Of a stretch of 64,000 nt of DNA, positions 8,349-17,984 are shown in pieces. Within the stretch, counting starts at the first letter, position 1. Each line of letters opens with the position of its first letter. Source of the DNA: Magnetococcales bacterium (GTDB taxonomy: Bacteria > Pseudomonadota > Magnetococcia > Magnetococcales > JADFYX01); NCBI GenBank assembly GCA_002753565.1, contig PEAM01000011.1, positions 1 through 64,000 on the forward strand, in the 5' to 3' direction. A program made the position numbers and the translations under genes. Below the pieces are notes generated by a model, which was not told the origin of the DNA, made no database searches, and saw only the letters and a program-made list of their open reading frames with translations.

Positions 8349-9599
8349 TCAGGGTGGAGGGGGAAGGCGTTCCAGAACCTTCTGACCCAGCAGGGAGGCC
8401 ACCTTGGCACTGCCGGGAACGGTAAAATGGCAGTAATCGACGTAGAGTTCAAAGTCGGAGGGTAAAGATTGGATCTCTCTGTTGAGATCCAAAAAACCAA
8501 ACCCCCTCTTTTCTACCCGTGTTTGGCTGGCCTCTACCAGATAGTGATCGAAAAAATATTTACTCATCAAAATAAAACGGTCAATCACCGAGGGTGGCAT
8601 GTTGGGACCCACACCAAAAACAGTACGGCGCATGGTGTCTTCGATGGGTGACCACTGTTTGTTTACCTGACGGTAGAGCAGGGGTTGAATGGCAAAGATA
8701 AAGTCGACCTGATCAGATGTGAGGATCGCCATGTAATGGTCGAGAATCTGGAGAAAACGCTGGGAGGAGTGGATAAACCCCTCTTCCTCTTTTTTGTAGG
8801 CGGTCAAGGCGTACTTTTCCTGATCCAGATCCTCTTTTAGAAAAAACTGTTTTTTAAGCTGTTCATCGACAGCCGCGTGGAAAAACTTTTTGTAGATCAG
8901 ATCTGCCAGTTGGATCATATTGGGCCGGTAGGCGTGGGCCTGGTCCAGCAGAGCGATGTAGTTGCCCAGCCTGGCCTCCATCTGGGCATAAGGGCGACCG
9001 GACATCATGCCGTAAAAAAGATCGTTGTATCCATCCACATTGATGACCAGATCGGGTGAGTAGCGGGAGATGGTCTCCAGGTAGTAGAGCATGGATTGAT
9101 GCAGCATCCGGTCGGTAGCCGCGGCATTGATCACCTCAAACTTGAGGTCGGGACGTTGAGCCTGTAAGAAGCGTTCCAGTTGCCCGGCCGGACCCAGGGC
9201 GAAAGAGAGAACGCCAGGGTGATAGGGATGAACAGCGGCAAACGGGGGGAACTGTCCGACACCATACACGGCGGAGCCACCCATGAGAAAAATCCGGATG
9301 GTCCCTTCGGGTTTTTCGAGAAGAATGGGGTTGTCGGAGATAAAACCGTTGCCATCCACCACTGTGGGAGGGTCGCTGGGGCTCTCTTTGACCTCATTCC
9401 AGAAGTGGGAGCCTGGGGTGTTTTTAAAAACGTAATAACCCGAAACGACCTGATTGTAGGGGTAGCGGTCGGAAAGGAGTCCTTGAGATCGGAGAAAGAG
9501 GTAGGAGGTGGCCTCTAGAGTGACCAGAATCAGGGCACTGAAAAAAAGGTAGAGGCCAAAATTTCTGAAAAAGCGATCAATTTTTGCAAAAGCGGCCAT
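8349..9599 (-). CDS. Membrane-anchored SGNH/GDSL-like hydrolase
   Basis: This 416-residue protein has one N-terminal transmembrane helix (about 13-32) and an extracytoplasmic SGNH-type fold. The putative catalytic residues are Ser109 in GGSAVYG (block I), Asn192 in VDGYND (block III) and Asp388/His391 in DYCHF (DxxH, block V). These enzymes hydrolyse esters, often acetyl groups on polysaccharides, or act as acetyl-transfer partners. The substrate is unknown. It is followed on the same strand by the kinase operon (58-base gap), but the functions look unrelated. Confidence 0.75.
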   Translation of the reverse strand: MAAFAKIDRFFRNFGLYLFFSALILVTLEATSYLFLRSQGLLSDRYPYNQVVSGYYVFKNTPGSHFWNEVKESPSDPPTVVDGNGFISDNPILLEKPEGTIRIFLMGGSAVYGVGQFPPFAAVHPYHPGVLSFALGPAGQLERFLQAQRPDLKFEVINAAATDRMLHQSMLYYLETISRYSPDLVINVDGYNDLFYGMMSGRPYAQMEARLGNYIALLDQAHAYRPNMIQLADLIYKKFFHAAVDEQLKKQFFLKEDLDQEKYALTAYKKEEEGFIHSSQRFLQILDHYMAILTSDQVDFIFAIQPLLYRQVNKQWSPIEDTMRRTVFGVGPNMPPSVIDRFILMSKYFFDHYLVEASQTRVEKRGFGFLDLNREIQSLPSDFELYVDYCHFTVPGSAKVASLLGQKVLERLPPPP

Positions 9600-9815
9600 A
9601 AATCAAACCCAATAAAGGGATAGTTGCCATGCATCCGGGGAGGTACCCCACTTGGAAAAAATAGCAGCCTATCAATCGATCCGGAATGGTCTACGTCGAG
9701 TCAAAACGGGGCCAGTATATAAAAAGTGATGGAGAGGGACAATACCCATGGGTATTTTTTTTGCAAAACATCTGTAAATAGATGAATATGCTTAAAAAAA
9801 AGAAACTCATTAGGT

Positions 9816-10118
9816 TTATTCATCCAGATCGAGGTAGGTAGAGCGGTCTTGGTAGGGAAAAATCACTCTGGACCGGCTGAGTTTGACTCCGTCTATCACA
9901 GTGCCGGGTTTAAGGTGTTCGGTCTGAATGCGTTTGCCAAGCAGGGCGGTCACATACTCTTGGGTAGAGATACCCAGCCCGGTGGCAATCTGCCGATCCA
10001 TGGGGCCGGCTCTCTCTGGTCCGATCTGCTCTTGAATCTGCTTTTCGCCACCGGGAAGAGGGGGGAGATCCCGGTTTAAAATTTGGAATCTGCTGTTGGC
10101 TTTGTTACAATGCATCAC
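9816..10118 (-). CDS. Hypothetical small protein
   Basis: A frame of about 100 codons with no family I recognise. The centre (MDRQIATGLGISTQEYV) looks helical, with a turn like an HTH. The tail (KLSRSRVIFPYQDRSTYLDLDE) mixes basic and acidic residues. It lies divergently from the chemosensory operon with only 55 bases between the two genes. The start is uncertain: GTG at 10118 or ATG at 10115, neither with well-spaced SD. An overlapping 76-codon plus-strand frame looks less protein-like. It could be a small cytoplasmic adaptor or regulator; no function is claimed. Confidence 0.45.
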   Translation of the reverse strand: MMHCNKANSRFQILNRDLPPLPGGEKQIQEQIGPERAGPMDRQIATGLGISTQEYVTALLGKRIQTEHLKPGTVIDGVKLSRSRVIFPYQDRSTYLDLDE

Positions 10119-10173
10119 CTTTTTTTTGTTCTTTTTCTTTTGATCGATACGGTATTTTCAAGGGTGCAACATT

Positions 10174-10671
10174 GTGATACAACGGGGTGAAACGTCGGAG
10201 GGCAAAGCGCTGCTTTTTTCCATGGGAGAGCAGTACTTTGCCTTAGCTGTTGAGGAGGTCGATCGGGTGTTGCGGGCGGTTCAGATCACCACCTTGCCAG
10301 ATGCCCCTCCCCATCTGTTGGGGTTGATGGATATGGGGGGGCGGCAGGTCCCGATTGTCGATTTGGACCGTCGCCTGGGTTTGGCTCCACGGTCCATCGG
10401 CATCGACGACCGGATAATCCTTACCAACCGACCCAAACAGATGGGTTTTTTTGTCGATGGTGTTCATGGTGTCTGCCATTTTGAGGCCGATCATTTTACC
10501 TCCGCCGAGGGGCTTTTTCCTCAGTTGGAACACTGTCTGACCGGGGTGGGAACGTGGCAAGGGAAGACAGTATTGATTTTTGACTGTCAGAGGCTGGTTG
10601 GAGATTTTATGGATCTATCCATGACCGCTCCTGAAGATAACAAGGAGTCGGTCGTTGGCGCCTCCGCTTAG
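10174..10671 (+). CDS. CheW-like coupling protein (WspB-like)
   Basis: This 165-residue protein is essentially one CheW domain (about 10-145), with the typical VEEVDRVLR, LGLMDMGGRQVPIVDL and FFVDGVHGV segments. CheW couples the chemoreceptor to CheA in membrane arrays. It starts at GTG after AAGGGTG. It overlaps the cheR-like gene by 17 bases and opens an operon with the Wsp gene content (two CheW proteins, CheR-TPR, MCP, CheA-REC, CheB, REC-GGDEF). Confidence 0.9.
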   Translation: MIQRGETSEGKALLFSMGEQYFALAVEEVDRVLRAVQITTLPDAPPHLLGLMDMGGRQVPIVDLDRRLGLAPRSIGIDDRIILTNRPKQMGFFVDGVHGVCHFEADHFTSAEGLFPQLEHCLTGVGTWQGKTVLIFDCQRLVGDFMDLSMTAPEDNKESVVGASA

Positions 10672-12121
10672 TCAAGGGGCCATGGAGCAGCTCAGTAAGG
10701 CGCTCCATGCCGACCTGGGCCTCTTTCTCTCTTCAGACCGCTGGCGGGATCTGGCACGACAGTTCAATGGGCTGGCTAAGAGCCATGGCTTTCAAGATCT
10801 CTCTCTCTGCCTGCGGTGGCTGTTGACGGAGATTCCCGCCCCCAAACGGCTGGATATCATGGCTCGGCACTTTACCATTGGCGAGACCTATTTTTTTCGG
10901 GATCGGGAGGTTTTTTCCCTGCTGGAGAAACAGATTCTCCCCGACTGTTCTCGGAACTCTGCTGACATTAGTGGTGGGGCGATTCGGATCTGGAGCGCCG
11001 GTTGCAGTAGTGGGGAAGAGCCTTATACCATGGCGATTGTGGCGGCAGAGGCCCGACGCAAAGGTCTGGCCTCTCCGGTACAGATCATCGCCTCCGATAT
11101 TAATGAGGAGGCGTTGGAGAAGGCAAAGCGGGGCGTCTATCGGGATTGGTCTTTTCGCAATCCACCTGCGGGGTATACCACCCCCTGGTTTACCGCTGTT
11201 GGTCAGAATCAGAGTCAAATTGCCGCCGAAATTCGTTCGGCAGTGGCGTTTCAGCGGATCAACCTCAAAGCGGCCCACTATCCCCCGCCGTTGGATCAGA
11301 TGGAAAGTTTGGATGTCATTTTCTGTCGCAATGTCCTGATGTATTTCGATCAACCCCAGCGGGATGCCATTGTCAGACGGTTTGTGCAACGGCTCAAACC
11401 CAACGGCTGGCTGTTGGTGGCCCCGTGCGAAATCCCGTTTATCCACCACTCAAAGCTGCGAGCAGAGAAGGTGGCAGGGGTCTCTCTTTTTCGGGCGGGG
11501 CCGCCGGAAGGGACCTTGAGCTCTTCGGTACAGAGCCTCTGGCCTCTCTCTGTTGCTGCGGGCAAACCGGCCTCTTTGTTTCTGCCGACCCTGCCGGTCT
11601 CTCCTGCTTCAGATTCCACCCCGGTCTCTACCCAACGGATGGCTGAGGAGGGAGATGAGCTCAACGGGGAGGAGCAATGGCACGCTTTGGTGGCGGAGTT
11701 GGATGGGGGAAGAGAGGTAAGTAAACAGGCAATCGAGGCGTTGGCTGGGTTGGCAAAAGAGTGGGTAGAGAAAGGTGTCTACCCTCGGGCAGAGAAGAGC
11801 TATCGGCTGTTGATGGCGGCAGATAAGCTCAACCCAGACCATTACTACCGGTTAGCCATGCTGCTGCTGGAGGGAGAGCAGATGTTGGAAGGGGAAAAAC
11901 TGTTGAAAAAAGTACTTTTTCTTGAACCTGATCATCTGTTGGCCCATGTACAGCTGGCCGCCTTGTCTCGCCGACCTCAGGAGGTTCAGCGGCATGTTCG
12001 CAACGCCCTGGCCCTGTTGGCGCCCCTCTCTGCCGACATGGAACTGCCCGATGCAGACGGATTGAACGTGGCAACTGTTCGGGCCTCTCTCCAGCACATG
12101 AAGGGGGGAGAACATGTCTGA
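10655..12121 (+). CDS. cheR: CheR methyltransferase with TPR tail (WspC-like)
   Basis: This 488-residue protein has the CheR N-terminal helical domain (to about 75), a SAM-dependent methyltransferase domain (about 80-285; GETYFFRD, IWSAGCSSGEEPYT, CRNVLMYF) and a C-terminal TPR region (about 365-470). It methylates receptor glutamates for adaptation, and the TPR part probably binds partners, as in WspC. TTG at 10655 is preferred because AAGGAG lies seven bases upstream; ATG at 10682 is the alternative. The gene overlaps both neighbours, indicating translational coupling. It lacks the CheD and CheY neighbours of flagellar chemotaxis clusters. Confidence 0.92.
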   Translation: MAPPLSQGAMEQLSKALHADLGLFLSSDRWRDLARQFNGLAKSHGFQDLSLCLRWLLTEIPAPKRLDIMARHFTIGETYFFRDREVFSLLEKQILPDCSRNSADISGGAIRIWSAGCSSGEEPYTMAIVAAEARRKGLASPVQIIASDINEEALEKAKRGVYRDWSFRNPPAGYTTPWFTAVGQNQSQIAAEIRSAVAFQRINLKAAHYPPPLDQMESLDVIFCRNVLMYFDQPQRDAIVRRFVQRLKPNGWLLVAPCEIPFIHHSKLRAEKVAGVSLFRAGPPEGTLSSSVQSLWPLSVAAGKPASLFLPTLPVSPASDSTPVSTQRMAEEGDELNGEEQWHALVAELDGGREVSKQAIEALAGLAKEWVEKGVYPRAEKSYRLLMAADKLNPDHYYRLAMLLLEGEQMLEGEKLLKKVLFLEPDHLLAHVQLAALSRRPQEVQRHVRNALALLAPLSADMELPDADGLNVATVRASLQHMKGGEHV

Positions 12122-12668
12122 AAAGGGGCTGTCATCCCGGCAAACACCATCCAAAGAGGTCTCTGACCTGCTCCGTAGGCGGGCCAGGGAGCTTGCCGAA
12201 AGCTCTCTGGCCAGACCTCAGGCAAAGGAGACCATCGAAGTGGTGGTTTTTCAGATAGATCAGGAGCAGTATGCCCTTGAACTCGCCCATATCCAAGAGG
12301 TCTATCCTCTCAAGGATTTAACCGCCATACCGGGCGTGCCCACGTTTGTTCTCGGTGTCATCAATGTGCGGGGTCGGATTGTGTCAGTTGTTGATATCAG
12401 ACAGTTTTTCGATATTCCCCATCAGGGGTTCACCAACTTGAACCGGATTATCATCCTGGAGTCGGCCCAGATGGCCTTTGGTATTCTTGCCGACGATATC
12501 AAAGAGGTTCGGACCATCCGTCGCAGTGAGATTCAACCGGCACTTCCCACCCTGACCGGTATTCGAGAGGCTTTTTTACTTGGGGTGGGGGATGACCATA
12601 CGGTTATTCTCGATGGGGCTAGAATTCTGGCCTCTCCCACCCTGATCATCGATCAAAAGGATACTTAG
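12114..12668 (+). CDS. Second CheW-like coupling protein (WspD-like)
   Basis: This 184-residue protein has an N-terminal helical extension of about 40 residues and a CheW domain (about 42-175; VVVFQIDQEQYALEL, VLGVINVRGRIVSVVDI, FGILADDIKEV). Two non-identical CheW proteins flanking a CheR-TPR gene is the Wsp arrangement. The gene overlaps cheR by eight bases. A 95-base gap with an inverted repeat separates it from the receptor gene. Confidence 0.9.
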   Translation: MSEKGLSSRQTPSKEVSDLLRRRARELAESSLARPQAKETIEVVVFQIDQEQYALELAHIQEVYPLKDLTAIPGVPTFVLGVINVRGRIVSVVDIRQFFDIPHQGFTNLNRIIILESAQMAFGILADDIKEVRTIRRSEIQPALPTLTGIREAFLLGVGDDHTVILDGARILASPTLIIDQKDT

Positions 12669-12694
12669 TTTTTTTTATTCTCCCTACCAAAAGC

Positions 12695-12726
12695 TACCAG
12701 GGATGTTCCGCTCTTTTTCCCTGGTA
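12695..12726 (+). promoter_or_regulatory. Inverted repeat ahead of the receptor gene
   Basis: TACCAGGGA and TCCCTGGTA form perfect 9-bp arms around a 14-base loop, 37 bases before the receptor ATG. There is no T-run after the right arm, so a strong terminator is unlikely. An operator, an mRNA-processing hairpin or an attenuator is possible. The role is unknown. Confidence 0.45.
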
Positions 12727-12763
12727 TATTGGATAGAACCAGCCTGGCTAGAGGAATCTGATC

Positions 12764-14389
12764 ATGTCTAAACTGACTATTTCCACCAAACTCACCCTGT
12801 TTGCCTTCACCATGATTTTTTTGTTATGCCTGGGAGGGGCGGTCTCCTACTTTCAAGTGATTCAAGGACAAAAACATTGGAACGACTACCAGCTTGAGGT
12901 GGCCAGTCGGCTGAATATTCTCCTCGATCTCAAGGCCAAGTTTGGTTATGGGGGGGCTATCCATAACTTTAAAAATCTGGTGCTGCGTGGCAGCGATCTG
13001 ACCCAGCGGAAAAAATATGCCAAACGGGCCAACGAGCAGTTGGCGGCGGTTTTGGCGGCGGCGGATCGATATCGGAGTATTACCAGCCTGACCAGAGAGG
13101 AGAAAGAGGCCATCGTGGTGGTCAGAGGGGTTGCGGATGAATATTTTCAGAACACCAAGCTGGTTCTGGTGCAGTTTGAGCAGAACCTTGCCATCCATGA
13201 GGTGGATCGAGTTGTCAAAATTGATGACAGTCCGGCTTTAAAGGCCTTTGATGTGCTGGAAGATAGTTATGTGAAACTGACAGCCCAGGAGAATCAGGGC
13301 TTTATTAATATGGTGGAGAACACCAAAATTGTTCTGGTTACCCTGTTTATTGTTCTGGTTGGCTTTGGTATGGGGTTTGGTTTTCTGATTCGCAAAGCCA
13401 TTATCTCGAAACTTACCGGGGTTGGTCAGGTTATCCAAGCCATGTCCCAAGGGGATTTGACTGTTCGGGCGACCATTCCCGATCAGCCCGACGAGATTGA
13501 TGAGTTGGCTGGCTATGTGAACCAGATGGCCAACGATCTGGTGACCGCAACCCGCCAATCCATGGAAGGAACCAGCGAGTTGACGGAAACCGCCAGCGGC
13601 ATTGCCGCCACCTCGGCTCAGCTGGCCGCCAGCTCGGCGGAGACCTCCACCACCATCGCCGAGGTGGTTGCCACCGTCGATGAGGTGCGCCATACCGCCA
13701 ACCTGACCAACGACAAGGCACAGCAGTTGATTGGTCAATCCAAACAGCTGATCCAGGTGGCACAAAAGGGTGAGCAGGCCTCTTCTAAAGCCATTGAAGG
13801 GATTCTTGAAATCAATGAGGAGATGGCCTCTATTGCCGACAGTACGGTTAAGTTGAGCGAGCAGACCCAGAATATCGGTGAAATTATCGATGCGGTTAAC
13901 GATCTGGCCGACCAGACCAATTTGCTCTCAGTCAATGCCGCCATCGAGGCCGCCAAGGCTGGGGAGGCGGGACGGGGCTTTTCGGTGGTTGCCCAGGAGG
14001 TGAAAAGCCTGGCTGAAAAATCGCGGGAGGCTACCAGTCAGATCCGAACCATTCTCAACGATATCCAAAAAGCCACCAGTATGGCTGTCATGGCTACCGA
14101 ACGGGGTGGAAAAGCGGTAGATGTTGGGGTGGCGTTAAGCCGGGAGTCCGGCAGTACCATCACCTTGCTCAAGGCCAGCGTCGAGGACTCCTCCATGGCG
14201 GCGGAACAGATTGGTGCCTCCAGTCAACAGCAGTTTGCCGGGATGGATCAACTGGTGACCGCCATGGAGAATATCAAAGATGCCACCGCCCAGAATGTCG
14301 ACGGCGCCCGACAACTGGAACATGCGACCCAGTCATTGGATGGTCTCAGTCGCAACCTTAAATCCATCTCCCAGCAGTTTCGGATCTAA
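12764..14389 (+). CDS. Methyl-accepting chemotaxis protein (WspA-like)
   Basis: This 541-residue receptor has TM1 (about 9-31), a periplasmic helical domain (about 32-183) containing [19 protein letters not shown]2 (about 184-206), HAMP (about 208-262) and a signalling domain. The hairpin tip reads [18 protein letters not shown], followed by [21 protein letters not shown]. There is no C-terminal CheR-docking pentapeptide. It should assemble with the two CheW proteins and CheA to signal an envelope or surface cue; the ligand is unknown. Finding a single receptor inside the operon fits an alternative-cellular-function system rather than flagellar taxis, though a role in taxis cannot be excluded. 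Confidence 0.93.
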   Translation: MSKLTISTKLTLFAFTMIFLLCLGGAVSYFQVIQGQKHWNDYQLEVASRLNILLDLKAKFGYGGAIHNFKNLVLRGSDLTQRKKYAKRANEQLAAVLAAADRYRSITSLTREEKEAIVVVRGVADEYFQNTKLVLVQFEQNLAIHEVDRVVKIDDSPALKAFDVLEDSYVKLTAQENQGFINMVENTKIVLVTLFIVLVGFGMGFGFLIRKAIISKLTGVGQVIQAMSQGDLTVRATIPDQPDEIDELAGYVNQMANDLVTATRQSMEGTSELTETASGIAATSAQLAASSAETSTTIAEVVATVDEVRHTANLTNDKAQQLIGQSKQLIQVAQKGEQASSKAIEGILEINEEMASIADSTVKLSEQTQNIGEIIDAVNDLADQTNLLSVNAAIEAAKAGEAGRGFSVVAQEVKSLAEKSREATSQIRTILNDIQKATSMAVMATERGGKAVDVGVALSRESGSTITLLKASVEDSSMAAEQIGASSQQQFAGMDQLVTAMENIKDATAQNVDGARQLEHATQSLDGLSRNLKSISQQFRI

Positions 14390-14427
14390 AACCCCCTGAA
14401 TGAGAACGGGCATGGAGGAGCGAGGGG

Positions 14428-16896
14428 ATGGATGAGAAAGAGCTGCTAATACGACTACGGGAGGCCTTTCGGGTAGAGTCTGAAGAGCGTCTGGCTGGAA
14501 TCGGTCGGGATCTGACCGCTCTGGAACAGGGGGCCGACCCGGAAAAGAAGATCTCGCTTCTTGAGCAGATCTATCGGGACGCCCACAGTCTCAAGGGGGC
14601 GGCACGGGCGGTAAACTATCCGGATGTCGAATCGGTTTGCCAGGCCTTGGAGGGGGTGTTGAGTGGCCTGAAACAGAGGCGTTTGCCAATCTCTTCTGAG
14701 CTGTTCGATCTAATCCATGGTACGGTAGAGTTCATTGAAGGGCTGTTGGCAGACAACCCAGAACACTCGACCAAAGACTCCCATGAGAGGGTTTGCCATT
14801 GGGTGGACAGGTTGGAGGCTGTTTCACAGGGTAAAACGGTGGCTCCTCCTTCTCGGGTGGTGGCTGATGACCCCAAGCAACCTCTCCCTTCTTCGGCTGC
14901 ACCCTCTGCCGACAGGGTGGCGGAAAATCCCCCTCCAAACCAGGTTGAGGTTGAGAGTCCGGTTGCTAAAGGGAGGGCCGATGAGCTGTCTGAAGAGACC
15001 CAGGCCGGTGCCGATCCTGCCCCCGTACCCCAACCCACTCCGGCTTTGGCTGTGGCGGTTTCGACGGTTGCCCAAAAGAAACAACCCAAGCAGCCTCCCA
15101 AGCAGGCGGAGGTCAGTCGAGTTCGGGTTTCGGCGGATAATCTGGACAGGCTGTTGCGAAAAGCCGAAGAGCTGATTGCACTAAAGTTGGCTGGTCATCA
15201 ACATTTGAAGCAGCTTAAGGAGTCTTGCCGGGTTTTTGATGTCTGGCATCGAAAATGGTCCGAAGCCGAACCGGCCTGGCGGAACATTCAAAAAAGGGAG
15301 GGGGCAAACGAACCGTCCCGTTTTGGAAATGGGGCAGGGTCTCTCACCACCTTTGAGGGGTTTTTGGCCTGGAACCGGACCTTCATGAAGGAGCAACATC
15401 GGGATGTCCGCGCCATGACCAAAGATCTGGATACCAGCCAGCGTGGTCTGGATCGGATGGTGGATGACCTTCTGGAGAGCGCCAAACAGCTGATCATGCT
15501 GCCCAGTTCGACGGTATTGGATAGTTTTCCCCGGATGGTCCGCCAGATCGCCCGTGAACAGGAGAAAAAGGTCAACTTTGTGGTGGAAGGTCAGGAACTG
15601 GCTATTGATCGGCGTATTCTGGATGAGATGAAAGATCCCCTGCTGCATCTGCTGCGCAATGCGGTGGACCATGGTATTGAACATCCCAAGCAGCGGGAAA
15701 AGGCGGGTAAACCCCCCGAGGGAACTCTTCGCATTAAAGTGAGCCAGTTGGATGGTGATAAGGTCGAGATTGCCATCGAAGATGATGGCCGAGGTCTGGA
15801 CCTGGAGCAGATTCGGGCCAGTGCGCAAAAAAAAGCGATCATGACTGCCTCGGAGTTGGCTGCTCTGGATGTGGAGCAGACCATCGATCTGATTTTTCAT
15901 TCCGGGGTGAGTGCCGCGCCCATCCTGACCAATATTTCCGGTCGGGGATTGGGGATGGCGATTGTTCGGGAGCGGGTGGAAAAGTTGAGTGGCTCCTTGC
16001 GGGTGCAGAACCGCCCTGGCAAGGGGTTGGTTTTCACCATCCGCCTGCCCATCTCTCTCACCACCTTTCGGGGTGTGATCATCCAGACGGCGGGGGAGAA
16101 GTTTGCCATTCCCAGCGCCCAGGTGGATCGTGTTCTACAGGTCTCGCGGGATAGCTTGCGGATGGTGGAAAATCGGACCACCCTCTCCTACAATGGTAGA
16201 CCGTTGGCTGTGGTTGATCTGGCCAGGGTATTGGGTCTCTCCGGAGCCAATAGCCAGATGGAGACGAACAACAGCTTGCGTATTGTGGTGCTCAATAGTG
16301 GCTCTCGTCGGCAGATCGGCTTTTTGGTGGCGGATATCCTCGAAGAGCAGGAGCTGTTGGTCAAGGGGTTGGGCAAACAGTTGCGGCGGGTGAAAAATAT
16401 CTCTGGGGCGGCTATTTTGGGCAGTGGGCAAGTGGTTCCGGTTCTTCATGTCAAAGATCTCATGATCCGGGCTGTCATGGCCCCGGATCTTTCGGTTGCC
16501 GTCTCTACCCTTGCGGAGTCTGCCGAGCAGAAGCCGACCAGAATTTTGGTGGTGGAGGACTCCATTACCTCCAGAATGTTGTTGAAAAATGTGTTAGAGG
16601 CGGCAGGCTTTCGGGTTACTACTGCTGTTGACGGGATGGAGGGGCTTACCAGCCTTAAAACCTCGGAGGTGGATCTGGTTATTTCGGATGTCGAAATGCC
16701 ACGGATGAACGGCTTCGAGATGACGGCTGCCATCCGGGCTGATGAACAACTGGCCCATACCCCTCTTATTCTCATGACCAGCCTCTCCTCTCAAGAAGAT
16801 CGGGAGAGAGGGGTCGATGCCGGGGCCAACGCCTACCTGATCAAGAGTCACTTTGATCAGACAATCCTGATTGAGACCATTGGACGTCTGCTGTGA
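14428..16896 (+). CDS. cheA: Hybrid CheA histidine kinase with C-terminal receiver (WspE-like)
   Basis: This 822-residue protein has an N-terminal HPt domain (His53 in DAHSLKGAARA), a Pro/Ala-rich linker (about 135-220), a dimerisation helix region, HATPase (NAVDHGIEHPKQR, EDDGRGLD, GRGLGMAI), a CheW-like domain (about 545-680) and a receiver with Asp754 in VISDVEMPRMNG. CheA fused to a receiver is the WspE/FrzE layout. The receiver may act as a phosphate sink or tune phosphotransfer to CheB and the REC-GGDEF protein. It overlaps the cheB gene by four bases (GTGA). Confidence 0.94.
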   Translation: MDEKELLIRLREAFRVESEERLAGIGRDLTALEQGADPEKKISLLEQIYRDAHSLKGAARAVNYPDVESVCQALEGVLSGLKQRRLPISSELFDLIHGTVEFIEGLLADNPEHSTKDSHERVCHWVDRLEAVSQGKTVAPPSRVVADDPKQPLPSSAAPSADRVAENPPPNQVEVESPVAKGRADELSEETQAGADPAPVPQPTPALAVAVSTVAQKKQPKQPPKQAEVSRVRVSADNLDRLLRKAEELIALKLAGHQHLKQLKESCRVFDVWHRKWSEAEPAWRNIQKREGANEPSRFGNGAGSLTTFEGFLAWNRTFMKEQHRDVRAMTKDLDTSQRGLDRMVDDLLESAKQLIMLPSSTVLDSFPRMVRQIAREQEKKVNFVVEGQELAIDRRILDEMKDPLLHLLRNAVDHGIEHPKQREKAGKPPEGTLRIKVSQLDGDKVEIAIEDDGRGLDLEQIRASAQKKAIMTASELAALDVEQTIDLIFHSGVSAAPILTNISGRGLGMAIVRERVEKLSGSLRVQNRPGKGLVFTIRLPISLTTFRGVIIQTAGEKFAIPSAQVDRVLQVSRDSLRMVENRTTLSYNGRPLAVVDLARVLGLSGANSQMETNNSLRIVVLNSGSRRQIGFLVADILEEQELLVKGLGKQLRRVKNISGAAILGSGQVVPVLHVKDLMIRAVMAPDLSVAVSTLAESAEQKPTRILVVEDSITSRMLLKNVLEAAGFRVTTAVDGMEGLTSLKTSEVDLVISDVEMPRMNGFEMTAAIRADEQLAHTPLILMTSLSSQEDRERGVDAGANAYLIKSHFDQTILIETIGRLL

Positions 16897-17984
16897 TTAC
16901 CGTTTTAATAGTGGATGACTCCCTGACCAGCCGGGAACAGTTGAAAATGATTTTAGAGAGCGATGCCGCCATCCAGGTGGTCGGTATGGCGGTTGATGGT
17001 CATGATGCCCTGGCCCAACTGGCCACTTGTCAGCCCAATCTCATCTTGATGGATATCCAGATGCCCGGCCTGGATGGAATTCAGACAACCCGAGAGGTGT
17101 TGGCCCACTACCCCATCCCCATTGTCATCTGTTCTGGTGTGGTGGGAACAGAGGAGAATTTTCTCTCCTTCCAGGCCATTGAGATGGGGGCTGTGGCGGC
17201 GCTGGCTAAACCGCCCGGGCTGGGCCATACCGATTTTAAGACCTCGGCAAAAGAGATCATCCGCATGGTCAAGATTATGTCCGAGGTACCCATTATCTGC
17301 CGGGGTCAATCCCGATTCTGGCCTGCCAAGCCGCGGGATCTTCCCCCTACCAAGGCGCGCACTACCCTCTCCAGCCAGGTGGAGAAGGTGGGTGACGGTC
17401 GTCGCTTCAAAATAGTCGCCATGGGGGCTTCAACCGGTGGTCCTCCGGTACTGAAAACCATCCTCTCCAAATTAAAGCCCACTTTTCCGGTCCCTCTGGT
17501 CATTGTTCAGCATATCTCCTTGGGTTTTTTGGATGATATGGTGCGCTGGTTGGGTCAGGAGGTCTCTCTGCCCATTCATATCGCCACCCACAATCAGATC
17601 TTAAAACCGGGAGAGGTCTATTTTGCCCCCAACGATAGCCATATGTCGGTCAACCATGGTCGGGTGCGTCTCGATAGCATAACTCCCAAGGAGTATGGCC
17701 TGCGTCCGGCTGCCTCCTATCTGTTTCGTTCGGTGGCCAAAAACTATGGATCTCAGGGGGTGGGGTTGCTTCTCACCGGAATGGGCTGTGATGGATCGGC
17801 TGAGTTGAAGTTGATACGGGATGCCGGTGGCATCACCTTTGCCCAGAGTCGGGAGAGCTGTGCGGTTTTCGGCATGCCGGGTGAGGCGATCAAACGCCGG
17901 GCCGCTACCCATATTCTGGCTCCTGAGGAGATTGGGGTTGTTCTCAATATGATGGCTCAACAACAAGGGACGGGAAAAAAATGA
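16893..17984 (+). CDS. cheB: CheB methylesterase response regulator (WspF-like)
   Basis: This 363-residue protein has a receiver (Asp54 in [11 protein letters not shown]) and a CheB methylesterase domain (about 168-355) with the catalytic triad Ser180 in GASTGG, His207 in VQHISLG and Asp300 in TGMGCDGS. It removes methyl groups (or deamidates Gln) from the receptor, giving adaptation. The GTG start overlaps the cheA stop, and the stop overlaps the next kinase gene by ATGA, so three genes are translated as a coupled unit. Confidence 0.94.
   Translation: MITVLIVDDSLTSREQLKMILESDAAIQVVGMAVDGHDALAQLATCQPNLILMDIQMPGLDGIQTTREVLAHYPIPIVICSGVVGTEENFLSFQAIEMGAVAALAKPPGLGHTDFKTSAKEIIRMVKIMSEVPIICRGQSRFWPAKPRDLPPTKARTTLSSQVEKVGDGRRFKIVAMGASTGGPPVLKTILSKLKPTFPVPLVIVQHISLGFLDDMVRWLGQEVSLPIHIATHNQILKPGEVYFAPNDSHMSVNHGRVRLDSITPKEYGLRPAASYLFRSVAKNYGSQGVGLLLTGMGCDGSAELKLIRDAGGITFAQSRESCAVFGMPGEAIKRRAATHILAPEEIGVVLNMMAQQQGTGKK

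Noticed and set aside
9741-9756. Palindrome AATACCCATGGGTATT followed by a T-run, as a terminator
   Set aside because: The stem is only six pairs, and no plus-strand gene lies upstream; the minus-strand genes have the T-run on the wrong side.
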